Below, piece after piece: positions 25,169 to 34,602 of a DNA stretch of 64,000 nt (positions are counted from its first letter, which is position 1; each line of letters opens with the position of its first letter). Both the position numbers and the translations under genes were made by a program. This DNA is from Janibacter limosus (GTDB taxonomy: Bacteria; Actinomycetota; Actinomycetes; Actinomycetales; Dermatophilaceae). The stretch is from the NCBI RefSeq assembly GCF_004295485.1, contig NZ_CP036164.1:2418001-2482000 (forward strand), in the 5' to 3' direction. The notes under the pieces are model-generated. The model ran no database searches and had not been told where the DNA came from. It worked only from the letters and a program-made list of their open reading frames with translations.

Positions 25169-26090
25169 TGCTGATCCTCGGGTCGAGGGCGCCGTAGAGC
25201 AGGTCGACGAGCAGGTTCATCAGGAGGTAGACGATCACCAGAGCGGTCACCGCCCCGACGACGGCGATGCCGTCGCGGTTGCGGATGCCGGTGAAGATGT
25301 AGCCGCCCACACCGTTGATCCCGAAGATGCCCTCGGTGACGATCGCGCCGCCGAGCAGGGCCCCGAAGTCGTACCCCATGAAGGTGACCACGGGGATCAG
25401 TGAGTTGCGCAGCGTGTGCACGCCGACGATTCGGCCCTTCTTGAGCCCCTTGGCCTTGGCGGTCCGCACGTAGTCGGACTTGATGTTGTCGGAGATGTTG
25501 CTGCGCATCAGCCGAGCGATGTAGGCCAGCGAGGTGGAGCCGAGCACCATCGCGGGCAGGATCAACGCGAAGAGGCTGGGGTCCTTGCCCGAGGCGAGTG
25601 CGGGGAAGATCTCCCACTTGAGGCCAAGGAAGTACTGCGCGGCGAAGCCGGTGACGAAGATCGGTACCGAGATGACGAAGAGGGTGCTGATCAGGACCAG
25701 GTTGTCGATGAACCCGCCCTTGCGCAGCCCGGCGAGCACACCCGCGAGGATGCCGATGACACCCTCGAAGATCAGCGCCATGACCGCGAGCTTGGCCGTG
25801 ACCGTGAAGCGCTCGCTGAGCTCCTCGGCGACGGGTCGGCCGTACTGGTTCTCGCCCAGATCGCCCTGGATGACGTTCTTCGCGTAGTAGCCGTACTGGA
25901 CCGGCAGCGGCTCGTCCAGGTGGTACTTGGCGTTGAACTTCTCGATGTAGGCCGCGGGACAGGGCCGCTCGCCACACTTGCCTGCCGTGGGGTCACCCGG
26001 CATCGCGAAGACCATGGCGTAGATCAGGAACGTGGAAAGGATGACCACCGGGATCATCTGCAGCAACCGGCGAACGATGTACTTGCCCAC
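25161..26090 (-). CDS. Oligopeptide ABC transporter permease, DppB/OppB type, operon 2
   Basis: Permease of 309 residues with six predicted spans. The N-terminus VGKYIVRRLLQMIPVVIL and the EAA loop DYVRTAKAKGLKKGRIV identify the B subunit. GTG 26090 was chosen because AAGGAGG lies 5 bases upstream; the frame is open further upstream but lacks family similarity. A periplasmic loop has CGERPC, unusual for the family and able to form a disulfide. Confidence 0.88.
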   Translation of the reverse strand: MGKYIVRRLLQMIPVVILSTFLIYAMVFAMPGDPTAGKCGERPCPAAYIEKFNAKYHLDEPLPVQYGYYAKNVIQGDLGENQYGRPVAEELSERFTVTAKLAVMALIFEGVIGILAGVLAGLRKGGFIDNLVLISTLFVISVPIFVTGFAAQYFLGLKWEIFPALASGKDPSLFALILPAMVLGSTSLAYIARLMRSNISDNIKSDYVRTAKAKGLKKGRIVGVHTLRNSLIPVVTFMGYDFGALLGGAIVTEGIFGINGVGGYIFTGIRNRDGIAVVGAVTALVIVYLLMNLLVDLLYGALDPRISND

Positions 26091-26194
26091 GAGCACCTCC
26101 TTCGGATCTGGTACGCACCTCATGCCCGGGGTGCCGGGAGAGGCTATCTCATGCGGTGAGACGCCGAGCGCACCACGGCGCCCGACGTGCACAC

Positions 26195-26231
26195 CACCGG
26201 CCGGTCATCGCGGAAGGATGACCGGCCGGTG
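26195..26231 (-). terminator. Strong intercistronic hairpin between binding protein and permease genes, operon 2
   Basis: CACCGGCCGGTCAT at 26195-26208 pairs perfectly with ATGACCGGCCGGTG at 26218-26231 around a 9-base loop. It lies between the binding-protein stop and the permease start, mirroring the hairpin in operon 1. Partial termination or mRNA stabilisation is the likely effect. Confidence 0.7.
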
Positions 26232-26261
26232 TCATGCTGAGGAGTCAGCCCAGGGGCTGGG

Positions 26262-27875
26262 TCACTTGACCTTCATCGCGGCCAGGTCGGGGCTGCCGAA
26301 CGGGGTCGCCTTGACCTCGGTCACCTTGTCCGACCAGCCGATGATCGTCTTGCCGTACCACAGCGGGATCGTGGTGAACTCCTTGGCGATGAGGCCCTCG
26401 GCCTGCTGGTACAGCTTGTTGGCCTCCTCGGGGGTCTCCGCGGCACCGGCCTCGCTCATGGTCTTCTGGAACTCGGCGTTGTCGTAGCCGTAGTAGTTCG
26501 AGCTCGCCGTCGCACCGTAGATCGGCGAGAGGTAGTTCTCGATGGACGGGTAGTCCATGACCCAACCCATGCGGAACAGGCCCTTGACCTCGTCCTTGCC
26601 GAGCTTGGTCAAGATGGTCTTGAAGTCGACGGACGGGGTGGCGACACAGTCGATGCCGATGGACTTCTTGACGGAGTTGCAGACCGCCTGGGTCCACTCC
26701 TTGTGGCCGCCGTCACCGTTGTAGGACAGGGTGAGCTTGCCGTCGTAGCCGCCGCCCTCCCCGAGGAGCTGCTTGGCCTTCTCCGGGTTGAACTCGCAGT
26801 ACTCGCCACAGGCGCCGGCCTTGTAGCCGTCGACGACCGGGGAGACCCAGCCGGTGGCGGGGGTGTAGGCGTCGTTGAAGATCTGCTTGACGATCGTGGG
26901 CCGGTCGATGGCCATCGAGATCGCCTGACGGACCTTGACGTTCTTCAGCTTGGGGTCGACGTTGTAGTTCATGCCGACGAACTGGAAGGTTGAGTTCTCC
27001 TTCTCGAGGTAACGCCCGTCACCCAGGTCGGTCTGGAACTTGTTGTCGATGAGCGCGCTCGGCGGGATCTGACGGACGACGTCGATCTCACCGGCGAGCA
27101 GGGCGGTGTACTCCGCGTCCGCGTCCTGGAAGATCTGGAAGGTGATCTTGTCGGCGTTGCCACCGAAGTCACCCGAGTAGTCGTCGAACTTGCTCACGGC
27201 GATCGCGGAGTTCTCCTCCCAGGAGTCGAACTTGTACGGACCAGCGGCGACCGGCTTCTTGCCGAAGGCCTCCGGGTCGTCGAAGAAGGAGTCCGGCTGC
27301 GGGGCGAAGGCGGTGTAGCCCAGGCGCAGCGGCAGGTTGGAGACCGGCGTGGTGGTCTTGATGGTGAAGGTGAGGTCGTCGACGACCTTGAGGCCGGTGA
27401 GCTCCTTGACCTTTGACTTGGGGTCGGAGACCTCCTTGAAGCCCTCGACGGGCTCGAAGAAGTAGCCACCCTGCTGGCCGTTGGGGCCGAAGGCGGTGTA
27501 GTTCCACGCGTCGACGAAGTTCTTGGCGAGCACCTCGGTGCCGTCGTGGAACTTGTAGCCCTTCTTGATCTTGACGGTGAAGGTCTGGTTGTCCTTCGTC
27601 TCGATCGACTCGGCGATGTCGTTCTCGGGCTCCGCCGTCTCGGGGTTGTAGTGGATGAGCTTGGCGGTCAGGACGTCGAGGACGTCACCACCACAGGTCT
27701 CAGCAGTGTTGCCCGCGACGAGCGGGTTCTCGGGGTTGCAACCACCCGAGATGATCTCGCCTCCCGCGGTTCCTCCCGAGGTGCTGTCCGAGTCGCTGCT
27801 GCCACCGCACGCGGTCGCGAAAAGCGCGACCGCGGAGATGCTGGCGATTGCCATCGCGCGAGACTTCACTCGCAT
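26262..27875 (-). CDS. Oligopeptide/dipeptide ABC transporter substrate-binding lipoprotein (family 5), operon 2
   Basis: A 537-residue SBP_bac_5 lipoprotein with lipobox ATAC after a short hydrophobic signal, then a Gly/Ser/Thr linker. Family hallmarks include KIKKGYKFHDGTEVLAKNFV near residue 100, PVAAGPYKFDSWEE near 210 and VKVRQAISMAIDRP near 315. Several extra cysteines (GGCNPENP, AETCGGD, GACGEYCEF) suggest disulfides in the mature protein. AGGAGG precedes ATG 27875. It leads operon 2. Confidence 0.9.
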   Translation of the reverse strand: MRVKSRAMAIASISAVALFATACGGSSDSDSTSGGTAGGEIISGGCNPENPLVAGNTAETCGGDVLDVLTAKLIHYNPETAEPENDIAESIETKDNQTFTVKIKKGYKFHDGTEVLAKNFVDAWNYTAFGPNGQQGGYFFEPVEGFKEVSDPKSKVKELTGLKVVDDLTFTIKTTTPVSNLPLRLGYTAFAPQPDSFFDDPEAFGKKPVAAGPYKFDSWEENSAIAVSKFDDYSGDFGGNADKITFQIFQDADAEYTALLAGEIDVVRQIPPSALIDNKFQTDLGDGRYLEKENSTFQFVGMNYNVDPKLKNVKVRQAISMAIDRPTIVKQIFNDAYTPATGWVSPVVDGYKAGACGEYCEFNPEKAKQLLGEGGGYDGKLTLSYNGDGGHKEWTQAVCNSVKKSIGIDCVATPSVDFKTILTKLGKDEVKGLFRMGWVMDYPSIENYLSPIYGATASSNYYGYDNAEFQKTMSEAGAAETPEEANKLYQQAEGLIAKEFTTIPLWYGKTIIGWSDKVTEVKATPFGSPDLAAMKVK

Positions 27876-28082
27876 GGATGTCCTCCTACGTCATGCCGCC
27901 GAGAAAGGCGGATCTATCGGCTTTCCCGACGATCCGGGTCCACCCCTGAGTGCAGCCGCGATCCGCTGCTGCACGAGCCATCAAAAGCCACGACGCACCC
28001 TGTGGCCACGATCAAGTGTGCTGTGAGACACAACTGTGACTCTTCGGTGACCACCCCGGCACCCCCCGCGCCAGATGGAGGG

Positions 28083-30176
28083 TTATCCCTCGACGACCTC
28101 GTCGAGGGTGATGGGGCGTCGATCCGGCCCGGCGAGCGGGAGTCGCCAGTTGGGGTACTCCTCGTCCGTCCCGGGTTGGTTGACGGCACGCACGTCGCCG
28201 ACGAGGTCGGTCAGCGCGACCCCCCGCAGTCGCGAAGGGGTGAGCTCCAGCCAGCGATGGAGCGCCGCCACCACCGCCGCGTCCGCCGCGTCCACGGTCT
28301 CGAGCAGGCCCCGCTCGTGGAGGGCCTCACGGACCGCGCGGATGCTCCCTTCCTCCGCTGCCCGCTCCTCCTCGACGGGCCGGGTCAGCAGGCCCAGGCG
28401 CTCACGGATCGCGACGTGCTCCAGCGCGAGGTACCCGGCGCTGGGCGGGAGGTCGTGCGTGGTCACTGTCGCCAGACAGAGCTCCCGGTAGTCCTCCGGC
28501 GGCCGGGGGCGACCGTCCTCGCCCCACTCGAACCACGCGACGCTCGTGCCGAGGATCCCCCGCTCGACGAGGTGGTCACGCACCCAGGGCTCGACGACGC
28601 CGAGGTCCTCGCCGATGACGACCGCGCCGGCGCGCCGGGCCTCGAGGGCGAGGATCCCGATGAGAGCCTCGTGGTCGTAGCGCACATAGGCGCCGTCACC
28701 GGGCGACGCGTCCTCGGGTACCCACCACAGGCGGAAGAGGCCGATGATGTGGTCGATCCGCAGTCCCCCGGCGTCCGCGAGCACCGCGCGCAGCATGTCC
28801 CGGAAGGGGGCGTACCCGAGCTCCGCGAGCCGGTCCGGCCGCCACGGTGGCTGGGACCAGTTCTGCCCCAGCTGGTTGAACTGGTCCGGCGGGGCGCCCA
28901 CGTCGATGCCGCGAGCGAGAGCGTCACCGAGCGCCCAGGCGTCAGCGCCCTCGGGGTGGATGCCCACGGCGAGGTCCGCGATGACGCCGATCGTCATGCC
29001 CGCGGCCCGCAGCCGCTGCTGGGCCCGGGCGAGCTGACGGCGCACCACCCACTGGGTCCACACGACGTAGGAGATCTCGTCACGGTGGGCCTCGCGGTGC
29101 GCCTCGACGGCAGCCGACGCGGGGTCGTGCAGCTCCTCCGGCCAGTCGGTCTGCCAGAGGGTGCCGTACGTCACGCTCAGCGAGCACCAGGTCGCGAAGT
29201 CCACCAGCGGCTGGCCCTCGTCGCGGTGCAGCCGCGCGACCTCCTCCGCCTGGGCCGGCCCGAGATGGCGGAAGGCGATCCGCAGCGCCGCGTCCTTGAG
29301 CGCCCACGCGGCGTCGCGGTCGATCGTGTCGGCGGCGTTGAGCTCGCGCGCCCGGTCAGCGAGGTCCTCCACCCGAGCGCGTGCCGACTCGGGCAGGTCC
29401 GCCAGCCCCGGCAGGAGCCGCAGGTCGATGTAGACCGGGTTGAGGAAGCGGCGCGACGTCGGCAGGTACGGGGAGGGCTCCATCGGCGCGACCAGCTCGG
29501 CAGCGTGCAGCGGGTTGACGAGGAGGAAGTGCGCATCGTGCTCCCGCACGGCCCACTCCCCCAGGGTCGCCAGATCACCCAGGTCACCGATGCCCTGGCT
29601 GCCCGAGCTGCGCACCTGGTAGATCTGCGTCATCAGGCCGGTGCGGGGCTCCTCCTCGAGCACGGCCGGCAGCTCGAGCCGCTGCGGCACGGTGACCAGG
29701 ACCGCTCGCTCGCCACCGTCCGGGAGCGCGTCGCCGTCCGTCTCGGCCACGAGCCGGTGCCAGCCGAGCGGCAGGTCGGCCGGCACCTCGAAGCCGGCCT
29801 CACCGACGAGCCGGCCGTCGACGTCGTGCGGGTCGACGACGTGCTCCACCTGCTCGAGGTCGCGGCGCTCGCCCCCTTCGAGGACGACGTGGACCCGGAC
29901 CGCGCTGCCGTGCGGCACGTGCACGAGGAGGCGAAGGGGGTCCCCCTCACGCTGGACGACGGTCGGGGGGAGGGAGCGACGCCAGGGCGCGGTGCGGGTG
30001 CGCTCGAGGGCTGCGGCCAGCGACTCCTCGCTCGACGTGTCCTCGCCCAGGGCCTCGAGGACCGCCCGCAGCGAGGTCTCGGGCACCTCACGGTGCTCAC
30101 CGCGCCAGTCCCACCAGTGGGTGTCGACCCCCTTCGCGCGGGCAAGGTCGACGATCAGGGCGGTGGCATCGGTCAC
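28083..30176 (-). CDS. malQ: 4-alpha-glucanotransferase (amylomaltase) MalQ
   Basis: GH77 enzyme that moves glucan segments between malto-oligosaccharides, cytosolic. About 697 residues, with an N-terminal ~150-residue extra domain common in actinobacterial MalQ. Catalytic motifs: GGLRIDHIIGLFRLWW (nucleophile Asp), VVIGEDLGVV (acid/base Glu) and TTHDLP with the third carboxylate. GTG 30176 was preferred over GTG 30185 because AAGGG lies 8 bases before it and overlaps the other. It diverges from the pirin gene with a short gap. Confidence 0.92.
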   Translation of the reverse strand: MTDATALIVDLARAKGVDTHWWDWRGEHREVPETSLRAVLEALGEDTSSEESLAAALERTRTAPWRRSLPPTVVQREGDPLRLLVHVPHGSAVRVHVVLEGGERRDLEQVEHVVDPHDVDGRLVGEAGFEVPADLPLGWHRLVAETDGDALPDGGERAVLVTVPQRLELPAVLEEEPRTGLMTQIYQVRSSGSQGIGDLGDLATLGEWAVREHDAHFLLVNPLHAAELVAPMEPSPYLPTSRRFLNPVYIDLRLLPGLADLPESARARVEDLADRARELNAADTIDRDAAWALKDAALRIAFRHLGPAQAEEVARLHRDEGQPLVDFATWCSLSVTYGTLWQTDWPEELHDPASAAVEAHREAHRDEISYVVWTQWVVRRQLARAQQRLRAAGMTIGVIADLAVGIHPEGADAWALGDALARGIDVGAPPDQFNQLGQNWSQPPWRPDRLAELGYAPFRDMLRAVLADAGGLRIDHIIGLFRLWWVPEDASPGDGAYVRYDHEALIGILALEARRAGAVVIGEDLGVVEPWVRDHLVERGILGTSVAWFEWGEDGRPRPPEDYRELCLATVTTHDLPPSAGYLALEHVAIRERLGLLTRPVEEERAAEEGSIRAVREALHERGLLETVDAADAAVVAALHRWLELTPSRLRGVALTDLVGDVRAVNQPGTDEEYPNWRLPLAGPDRRPITLDEVVEG

Positions 30177-30247
30177 GGGGGTCACCCTTCAGGAGACGGA
30201 CCGCACCTGTCCACCGGGATCGGGGTAGCGTCGCAGGAGTGGACGAC

Positions 30248-31156
30248 GTGCAGATCCTGATCCCCCGCGAGGTGCCGCTCGGCGGTCCCCGCGCCATGCC
30301 GGTGCGGCGGACCCTCCCTTCGCGCCAGCGCAGCCTCGTCGGCGCGTGGTGCTTCCTCGACCACTACGGACCCGACGACGTCGCCGCGACCGGCGGCATG
30401 GTCGTGCCGCGCCACCCGCACACCTCGCTGGCGACCGTGTCCTGGCTCTTCACCGGCGAGATCGAGCACCGTGACTCCACCGGCGCGCACGCGATCGTGC
30501 GGCCCGGCGAGCTCAACCTCATGACGGCAGGTCGCGGGGTGAGCCACTCGGAGTTCTCCACGCCGAAGACGAGCACGCTGCACGGCGTCCAGCTCTGGTT
30601 CGCCCTCCCGACGCGGTCCCGTGGCACCGACCCGTCCTTCGACCACCACGTCCCGGAGCCGGTCTACGTGCCCGGTGGGATCGCCCGGGTCTTCCTCGGC
30701 GAGCTCTTCGGTGTGGTCTCGCCCGTGGCCACCCCTACACCCCTCACCGGCGCAGAGATCATCCTCGACGCCGACGCCGTGACGCAGATCGAGGTCCCCG
30801 AGGGGCACGAGCACGCGGTCCTGCTCGACGACGGTGACATCACGCTCGAGGGCGCCCCGCTGGGGAGCGGCGAGCTGGGGTACCTCGCGCCCGGCCGGCG
30901 CACGATCACCCTCCGGTCGGCCACCGGCGCCCGCGTCGTGCTCATCGGCGGCGAGCCGCTCGGCGAGCAGATCGTCATGTGGTGGAACTTCATCGGCGGC
31001 AGCCACGACGAGGTCGTCGCGGCGCGCGAGCAGTGGATGGCCGAGATCGGTGGCCCCACCGGCGACGCGGGGCGCTTCGGCCCCTTCCCCGAGGGACAGG
31101 CCGCCCCCCTTCCCGCTCCGGCGCTGCCCGGCGGACGACTCCGGCCGAGGGGCTGA
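30248..31156 (+). CDS. Pirin family protein
   Basis: Bicupin metalloprotein of about 302 residues. The N-terminal cupin has the pirin metal site HPHTSLATVSWLFTGEIEHRDS and GRGVSHSE; the C-terminal half is the Pirin_C domain. Many pirins act as quercetinase-like dioxygenases or redox sensors; the role here is open. GTG 30248 was chosen because AGGAG lies 8 bases upstream, whereas GTG 30239 overlaps that site. The hydrolase gene follows one base after the stop. Confidence 0.85.
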   Translation: MQILIPREVPLGGPRAMPVRRTLPSRQRSLVGAWCFLDHYGPDDVAATGGMVVPRHPHTSLATVSWLFTGEIEHRDSTGAHAIVRPGELNLMTAGRGVSHSEFSTPKTSTLHGVQLWFALPTRSRGTDPSFDHHVPEPVYVPGGIARVFLGELFGVVSPVATPTPLTGAEIILDADAVTQIEVPEGHEHAVLLDDGDITLEGAPLGSGELGYLAPGRRTITLRSATGARVVLIGGEPLGEQIVMWWNFIGGSHDEVVAAREQWMAEIGGPTGDAGRFGPFPEGQAAPLPAPALPGGRLRPRG

Positions 31157-31157
31157 G

Positions 31158-31856
31158 ATGGGCCTGCTCAACGCACCTCCCGCACGCACGGTCTTCATCC
31201 ACGGCCGGGGCCGCAGCGGACCCGACGCCTGGCCGCTCATCGCGCAGCTCCAGCGCCCGGACCACGTCTTCCTCCAGCGGACCTGCGCCGCGGACCAGCC
31301 CGAGCGCGACGCCGACCGGGCCATCGCGGCCCTCGGCGGTCGCGGCCACCTTGTCGGGCACTCCTACGGTGCGGTCACGGCGATGCTTGCGGCACAACGT
31401 CGCCCGGACATGGTGCGCAGCCTCGTGCTGATCGAGCCGGCCTGCTACGACCTCGCCCGGGGAGGGCGCGGCGTCGAGCAGCACATCAGCGCGATGGCGC
31501 CGGTCTTCGCCGTCGCCGACGACCCGGGAGTGGGTGGCGAGGACTTCCTCGCGAGGTTCGCCGCGGGCATGGGCGCGGACCCACCAGCCCTCGACGCGGG
31601 CACCTGCGAGGCGGTCGCGGCACGCATCCGCGCGACCCCGGCGCCGTGGGAGATCGCCCTGCGCACGGACACACCGCACCTCGTCCCCACCCTCGTGCTC
31701 ACGGGTGACGCCGCCCCGATGTACACCGAGGTCGCGGCCGCGCTCGAGGCGCAGGGCGCGACCGTCAGTGCCGTGCCCGGCACGGGCCACCGACCGCAGG
31801 ACGCCGACGAGGGTCTGGCCGCGATCTGCCGGTGGCAGTCGGACCACTCGGCCTGA
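31158..31856 (+). CDS. Alpha/beta hydrolase
   Basis: A 232-residue alpha/beta hydrolase fold protein. FIHGRGRSG near residue 14 is the oxyanion HG motif, GHSYGAV near residue 65 is the nucleophile elbow with the catalytic Ser, and GTGHRPQDAD near the C-terminus supplies the His. The acid is probably the Asp in LVLTGDAAPM. It follows pirin with a 1-bp gap, so the pair is probably co-transcribed. The substrate is unknown. Confidence 0.8.
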   Translation: MGLLNAPPARTVFIHGRGRSGPDAWPLIAQLQRPDHVFLQRTCAADQPERDADRAIAALGGRGHLVGHSYGAVTAMLAAQRRPDMVRSLVLIEPACYDLARGGRGVEQHISAMAPVFAVADDPGVGGEDFLARFAAGMGADPPALDAGTCEAVAARIRATPAPWEIALRTDTPHLVPTLVLTGDAAPMYTEVAAALEAQGATVSAVPGTGHRPQDADEGLAAICRWQSDHSA

Positions 31857-31878
31857 CCCACCACCCCCGCCCCGGGGA

Positions 31879-32790
31879 CTACTGCTTGTGCAGGATCGCC
31901 ACCGGGCAGGTCGCCAGGGCGAGGACGCGCTGCGAGACCGAGCCCAGGAGCATCCCGCGGAAGCCACCTCGGCCGCGCGAGCCCACGAGCAGCAGGTCCG
32001 CGCCCTCGGCCACCTCCACGAGCGAGTCAGCGGCCCGGCCGTGGACCACCTGCACGTCGACCTCGATCTCGGGGTGGGCCTGCCGGTCGGCGGCGATGGT
32101 GCGCTCGGCCATGTCGCGGTAGCGGGCGTCGACCGTCTCCCACTCGGGTGTCCCCGGCTCGGTGACGACGACGCCGCCCACGACCTCGACATTCCACGAG
32201 GTCACGGTCGTCACCTTCTTGCCGCGCCGGGCGGCCGCGTCGAGCGCGTGCTGGAAGGCGAGGGTGCTGTGCTCGCTGCCGTCGATGCCGACGACGACGC
32301 GGCCGTCACCCGTGGCGTCAGCGTTCTCGGGGACGAGGACCACCGGGCACGGGGCGTGGGCGACGACGCTCATCGACGTCGTGCCGAGCACGATGCGCTC
32401 GGCGCGGTTCTTGCGGGCGGACCCCACGACGAGGACCCTGGCCCCCTCGGCGGCCGCCAGCAGGGCACCTGACGGCGACCCGGTCGGCAGCGCGGTGGTC
32501 ACGGCGAGGCCGGGTCGCGCCGCCTCGGCCGTGGCGCGCGCCTCGGTGACGACCCGCACCGACTCCTGCTCGACGCGGTCGACGATCTCGGGGCTGGTGA
32601 GCAGCTCGCCATAGGCGGACAGCGGCGTCCCGAGGTCCACGGCGTGCACGAGGTGGAGCGGGGCGGAGAGCGCGACCGCCTCTGCACCCGCCCATTCGAT
32701 CACCGCGGCATCGCGGTGGCTGCCGTCGACCGCCGCGACCACGGCGTCGGCGGGGGTGGGTGTGTCGTGGGTGCTGGCGTCGGTGCTCAT
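31879..32790 (-). CDS. Universal stress protein with tandem Usp domains
   Basis: Two UspA domains in 303 residues, roughly 13-150 and 158-300. Both carry the ATP-binding glycine motif: GSARKNRAERIVLGTTS in the first and GSRGRGGFRGMLLGSVS in the second, so nucleotide binding is likely. Such tandem Usp proteins in actinobacteria are often induced by hypoxia or stasis. No operator was recognised upstream. It converges on the alpha/beta hydrolase with a 22-bp gap. Confidence 0.88.
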   Translation of the reverse strand: MSTDASTHDTPTPADAVVAAVDGSHRDAAVIEWAGAEAVALSAPLHLVHAVDLGTPLSAYGELLTSPEIVDRVEQESVRVVTEARATAEAARPGLAVTTALPTGSPSGALLAAAEGARVLVVGSARKNRAERIVLGTTSMSVVAHAPCPVVLVPENADATGDGRVVVGIDGSEHSTLAFQHALDAAARRGKKVTTVTSWNVEVVGGVVVTEPGTPEWETVDARYRDMAERTIAADRQAHPEIEVDVQVVHGRAADSLVEVAEGADLLLVGSRGRGGFRGMLLGSVSQRVLALATCPVAILHKQ

Positions 32791-32845
32791 GCCCCATTGT
32801 CCCCATGAAGCACCGCCGGGTGAAGGGGGGCGCGCCAGAGCGTGC

Positions 32846-33301
32846 TCAGGTCCAGGTCGTCAGCCCGGCGCGGTCGTGCGCGCCACCCGGCCAGACCGCC
32901 CGGACGATGCCCGCGGCCGCGAGCGCCTTGCGGCACCCGGGGCAGGGCGGATCGGTGATGTAGGCCGTCGCGCCCTTGGTGTCGCGCGTCGCGAAGAGCA
33001 GGGCGTTGACCTCTGCGTGGATCGCGATGCAGAAGCCGGGACTCCCCGGCCGGTCGTAGTCGCCGAGCCCGGGGACGGCCTCGTAGTCGAGCTGTCCACG
33101 CGGGCAGGCTCCCTGGAGGCAGTCGGCCTCCCCCGGCGCCGCACCGTTGTAACCGGTGGCGATGATCCGGTGGTCGATCGTCAGCACGGCGCCCACGCGA
33201 CGGCGGGTGCACTTGGCACGCGCCGCGACTGCGCCGGCGATGCCGAGGAAGTAGTCGTCCCAGCTCGGCACGCTCGGGGCAGGGTCGGTCTCGGCAGGCA
33301 T
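32846..33301 (-). CDS. Deoxycytidylate deaminase-like protein (ComEB/CMP-dCMP deaminase family)
   Basis: Zinc deaminase of 151 residues. HAEVNALL supplies the zinc His and catalytic Glu, and PPCPGC the two zinc cysteines. A cysteine-containing insert (ADCLQGACPRG) between them resembles the extra zinc site of dCMP deaminases. The probable reaction is dCMP to dUMP for dTTP supply. Guanine or riboflavin-type deaminases are less likely given length and insert. Confidence 0.8.
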   Translation of the reverse strand: MPAETDPAPSVPSWDDYFLGIAGAVAARAKCTRRRVGAVLTIDHRIIATGYNGAAPGEADCLQGACPRGQLDYEAVPGLGDYDRPGSPGFCIAIHAEVNALLFATRDTKGATAYITDPPCPGCRKALAAAGIVRAVWPGGAHDRAGLTTWT

Positions 33302-33369
33302 GGACCGATCCTAGGCATCGCCGCACGGAACACGATGGGACGCGCAGCGCCCACCAGTGATAGACCACG

Positions 33370-34602
33370 GTGGTGAGTACCCACGAGAGCCCGTCCATGA
33401 CGACCCGGCGGACTCCCCCCTTCGGCCCCGTCCTCATCGTCACCGCGGTCGCGCTGATCTCGGTCAACCTGCGCCCGGGGGCCACGTCCCTCGGTCCCCT
33501 CCTGGAGGAGGTGCGCACCTCCTTCGGTCTGGGCGGGACGCTGGCAGGTCTGCTCACGGCGCTGCCGGGGTTCGCCTTCGCCGTCGCCGGCGGGCTCGCC
33601 GTCGGGCTGGCGCGCAAGGTCGGCCTGTCGGCCGGCATCACCCTCGGTGTCGCCGGCGTGGTGGTCACGCTCGTCGCCCGCGTGCTGACCGACTCCTCGG
33701 CCCTCTTCCTCGTGCTCACCGCCCTCGGCCTCGCCGGCATGGGCCTGGGCAATGTGCTGGTCCCGGCGTGGATCAAGACGCACTCCAGCGACGGCGGCGT
33801 CCGGCTGATGACGATCTACGGCATGGGCCTGACGGTCGGGGGCACGGCAGGTCCGCTGCTCGCGGCACCGATCGCAGCGGTTGCCCCGGGCCAGTGGCGA
33901 GGGGCGCTCGGCCTGTGGGGCGTGGTTGCCCTGACCGCCCTCGTCCCCTGGGTCGTCATCTCGCTCAAGGACCGCGTGCACCGCCGCGCCGCCGGCGAGC
34001 GTCCGACCTCACGGATCCGGCACTCCCCGACCGCCATCGCGCTGACAGTCCTCTTCGGGGTGCAGTCCACCAATGCCTACGTGCAGTTCGGCTGGCTCCC
34101 GCAGATCTACCGCGACGCGGGCCTCTCGGCCACGACCGCTGGGGTCCTCACGTCGATCCTCGCGGCGCTCGGGATCATCGGTGGCCTGATCATGCCGACC
34201 GTCATCGCCCGCAGCAGGGACCTGTCCGTGTGGATGATCGGCTTTGGTGGCCTGTCCGTCGCCGGCTACCTCGGCCTGCTGCTGGCCCCGGCCACGCTGC
34301 CGTGGCTGTGGGCCGTGCTGCTCGGCCTGTCGGGCTTCGCCTTCCCCACCGCCATCGCCCTGATCACCGCGCGCACCCGCGACCCGCACGTCACGGCGCA
34401 GCTGTCGGGCTTCGTCCAGCCGGTCGGGTACCTGCTCGCGGGGATCGGCCCCCTCCTGGTCGGCCTGCTGCACGAGGCGACCGGTGGCTGGACGCTGGTC
34501 CTCGTGCTGCTCGCAGCGACGACCGGCCTCGGGATCACGCTGGCGGGCCTGCGGGTCGCGCGACCGGTGTGGGTGGACGACGAGATCGCGGCTCGACGCT
34601 GA
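33370..34602 (+). CDS. MFS transporter, CynX/NimT family
   Basis: About 410 residues with twelve membrane spans. NLRPGATSLGPLL in the first span and the overall pattern match the CynX/NimT (cyanate, 2-nitroimidazole) branch of the major facilitator superfamily. The substrate is not predictable. The start is uncertain between GTG 33370, GTG 33373 and ATG 33397. Its 3' end overlaps the convergent thiE gene by 68 bp. Confidence 0.8.
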   Translation: MVSTHESPSMTTRRTPPFGPVLIVTAVALISVNLRPGATSLGPLLEEVRTSFGLGGTLAGLLTALPGFAFAVAGGLAVGLARKVGLSAGITLGVAGVVVTLVARVLTDSSALFLVLTALGLAGMGLGNVLVPAWIKTHSSDGGVRLMTIYGMGLTVGGTAGPLLAAPIAAVAPGQWRGALGLWGVVALTALVPWVVISLKDRVHRRAAGERPTSRIRHSPTAIALTVLFGVQSTNAYVQFGWLPQIYRDAGLSATTAGVLTSILAALGIIGGLIMPTVIARSRDLSVWMIGFGGLSVAGYLGLLLAPATLPWLWAVLLGLSGFAFPTAIALITARTRDPHVTAQLSGFVQPVGYLLAGIGPLLVGLLHEATGGWTLVLVLLAATTGLGITLAGLRVARPVWVDDEIAARR

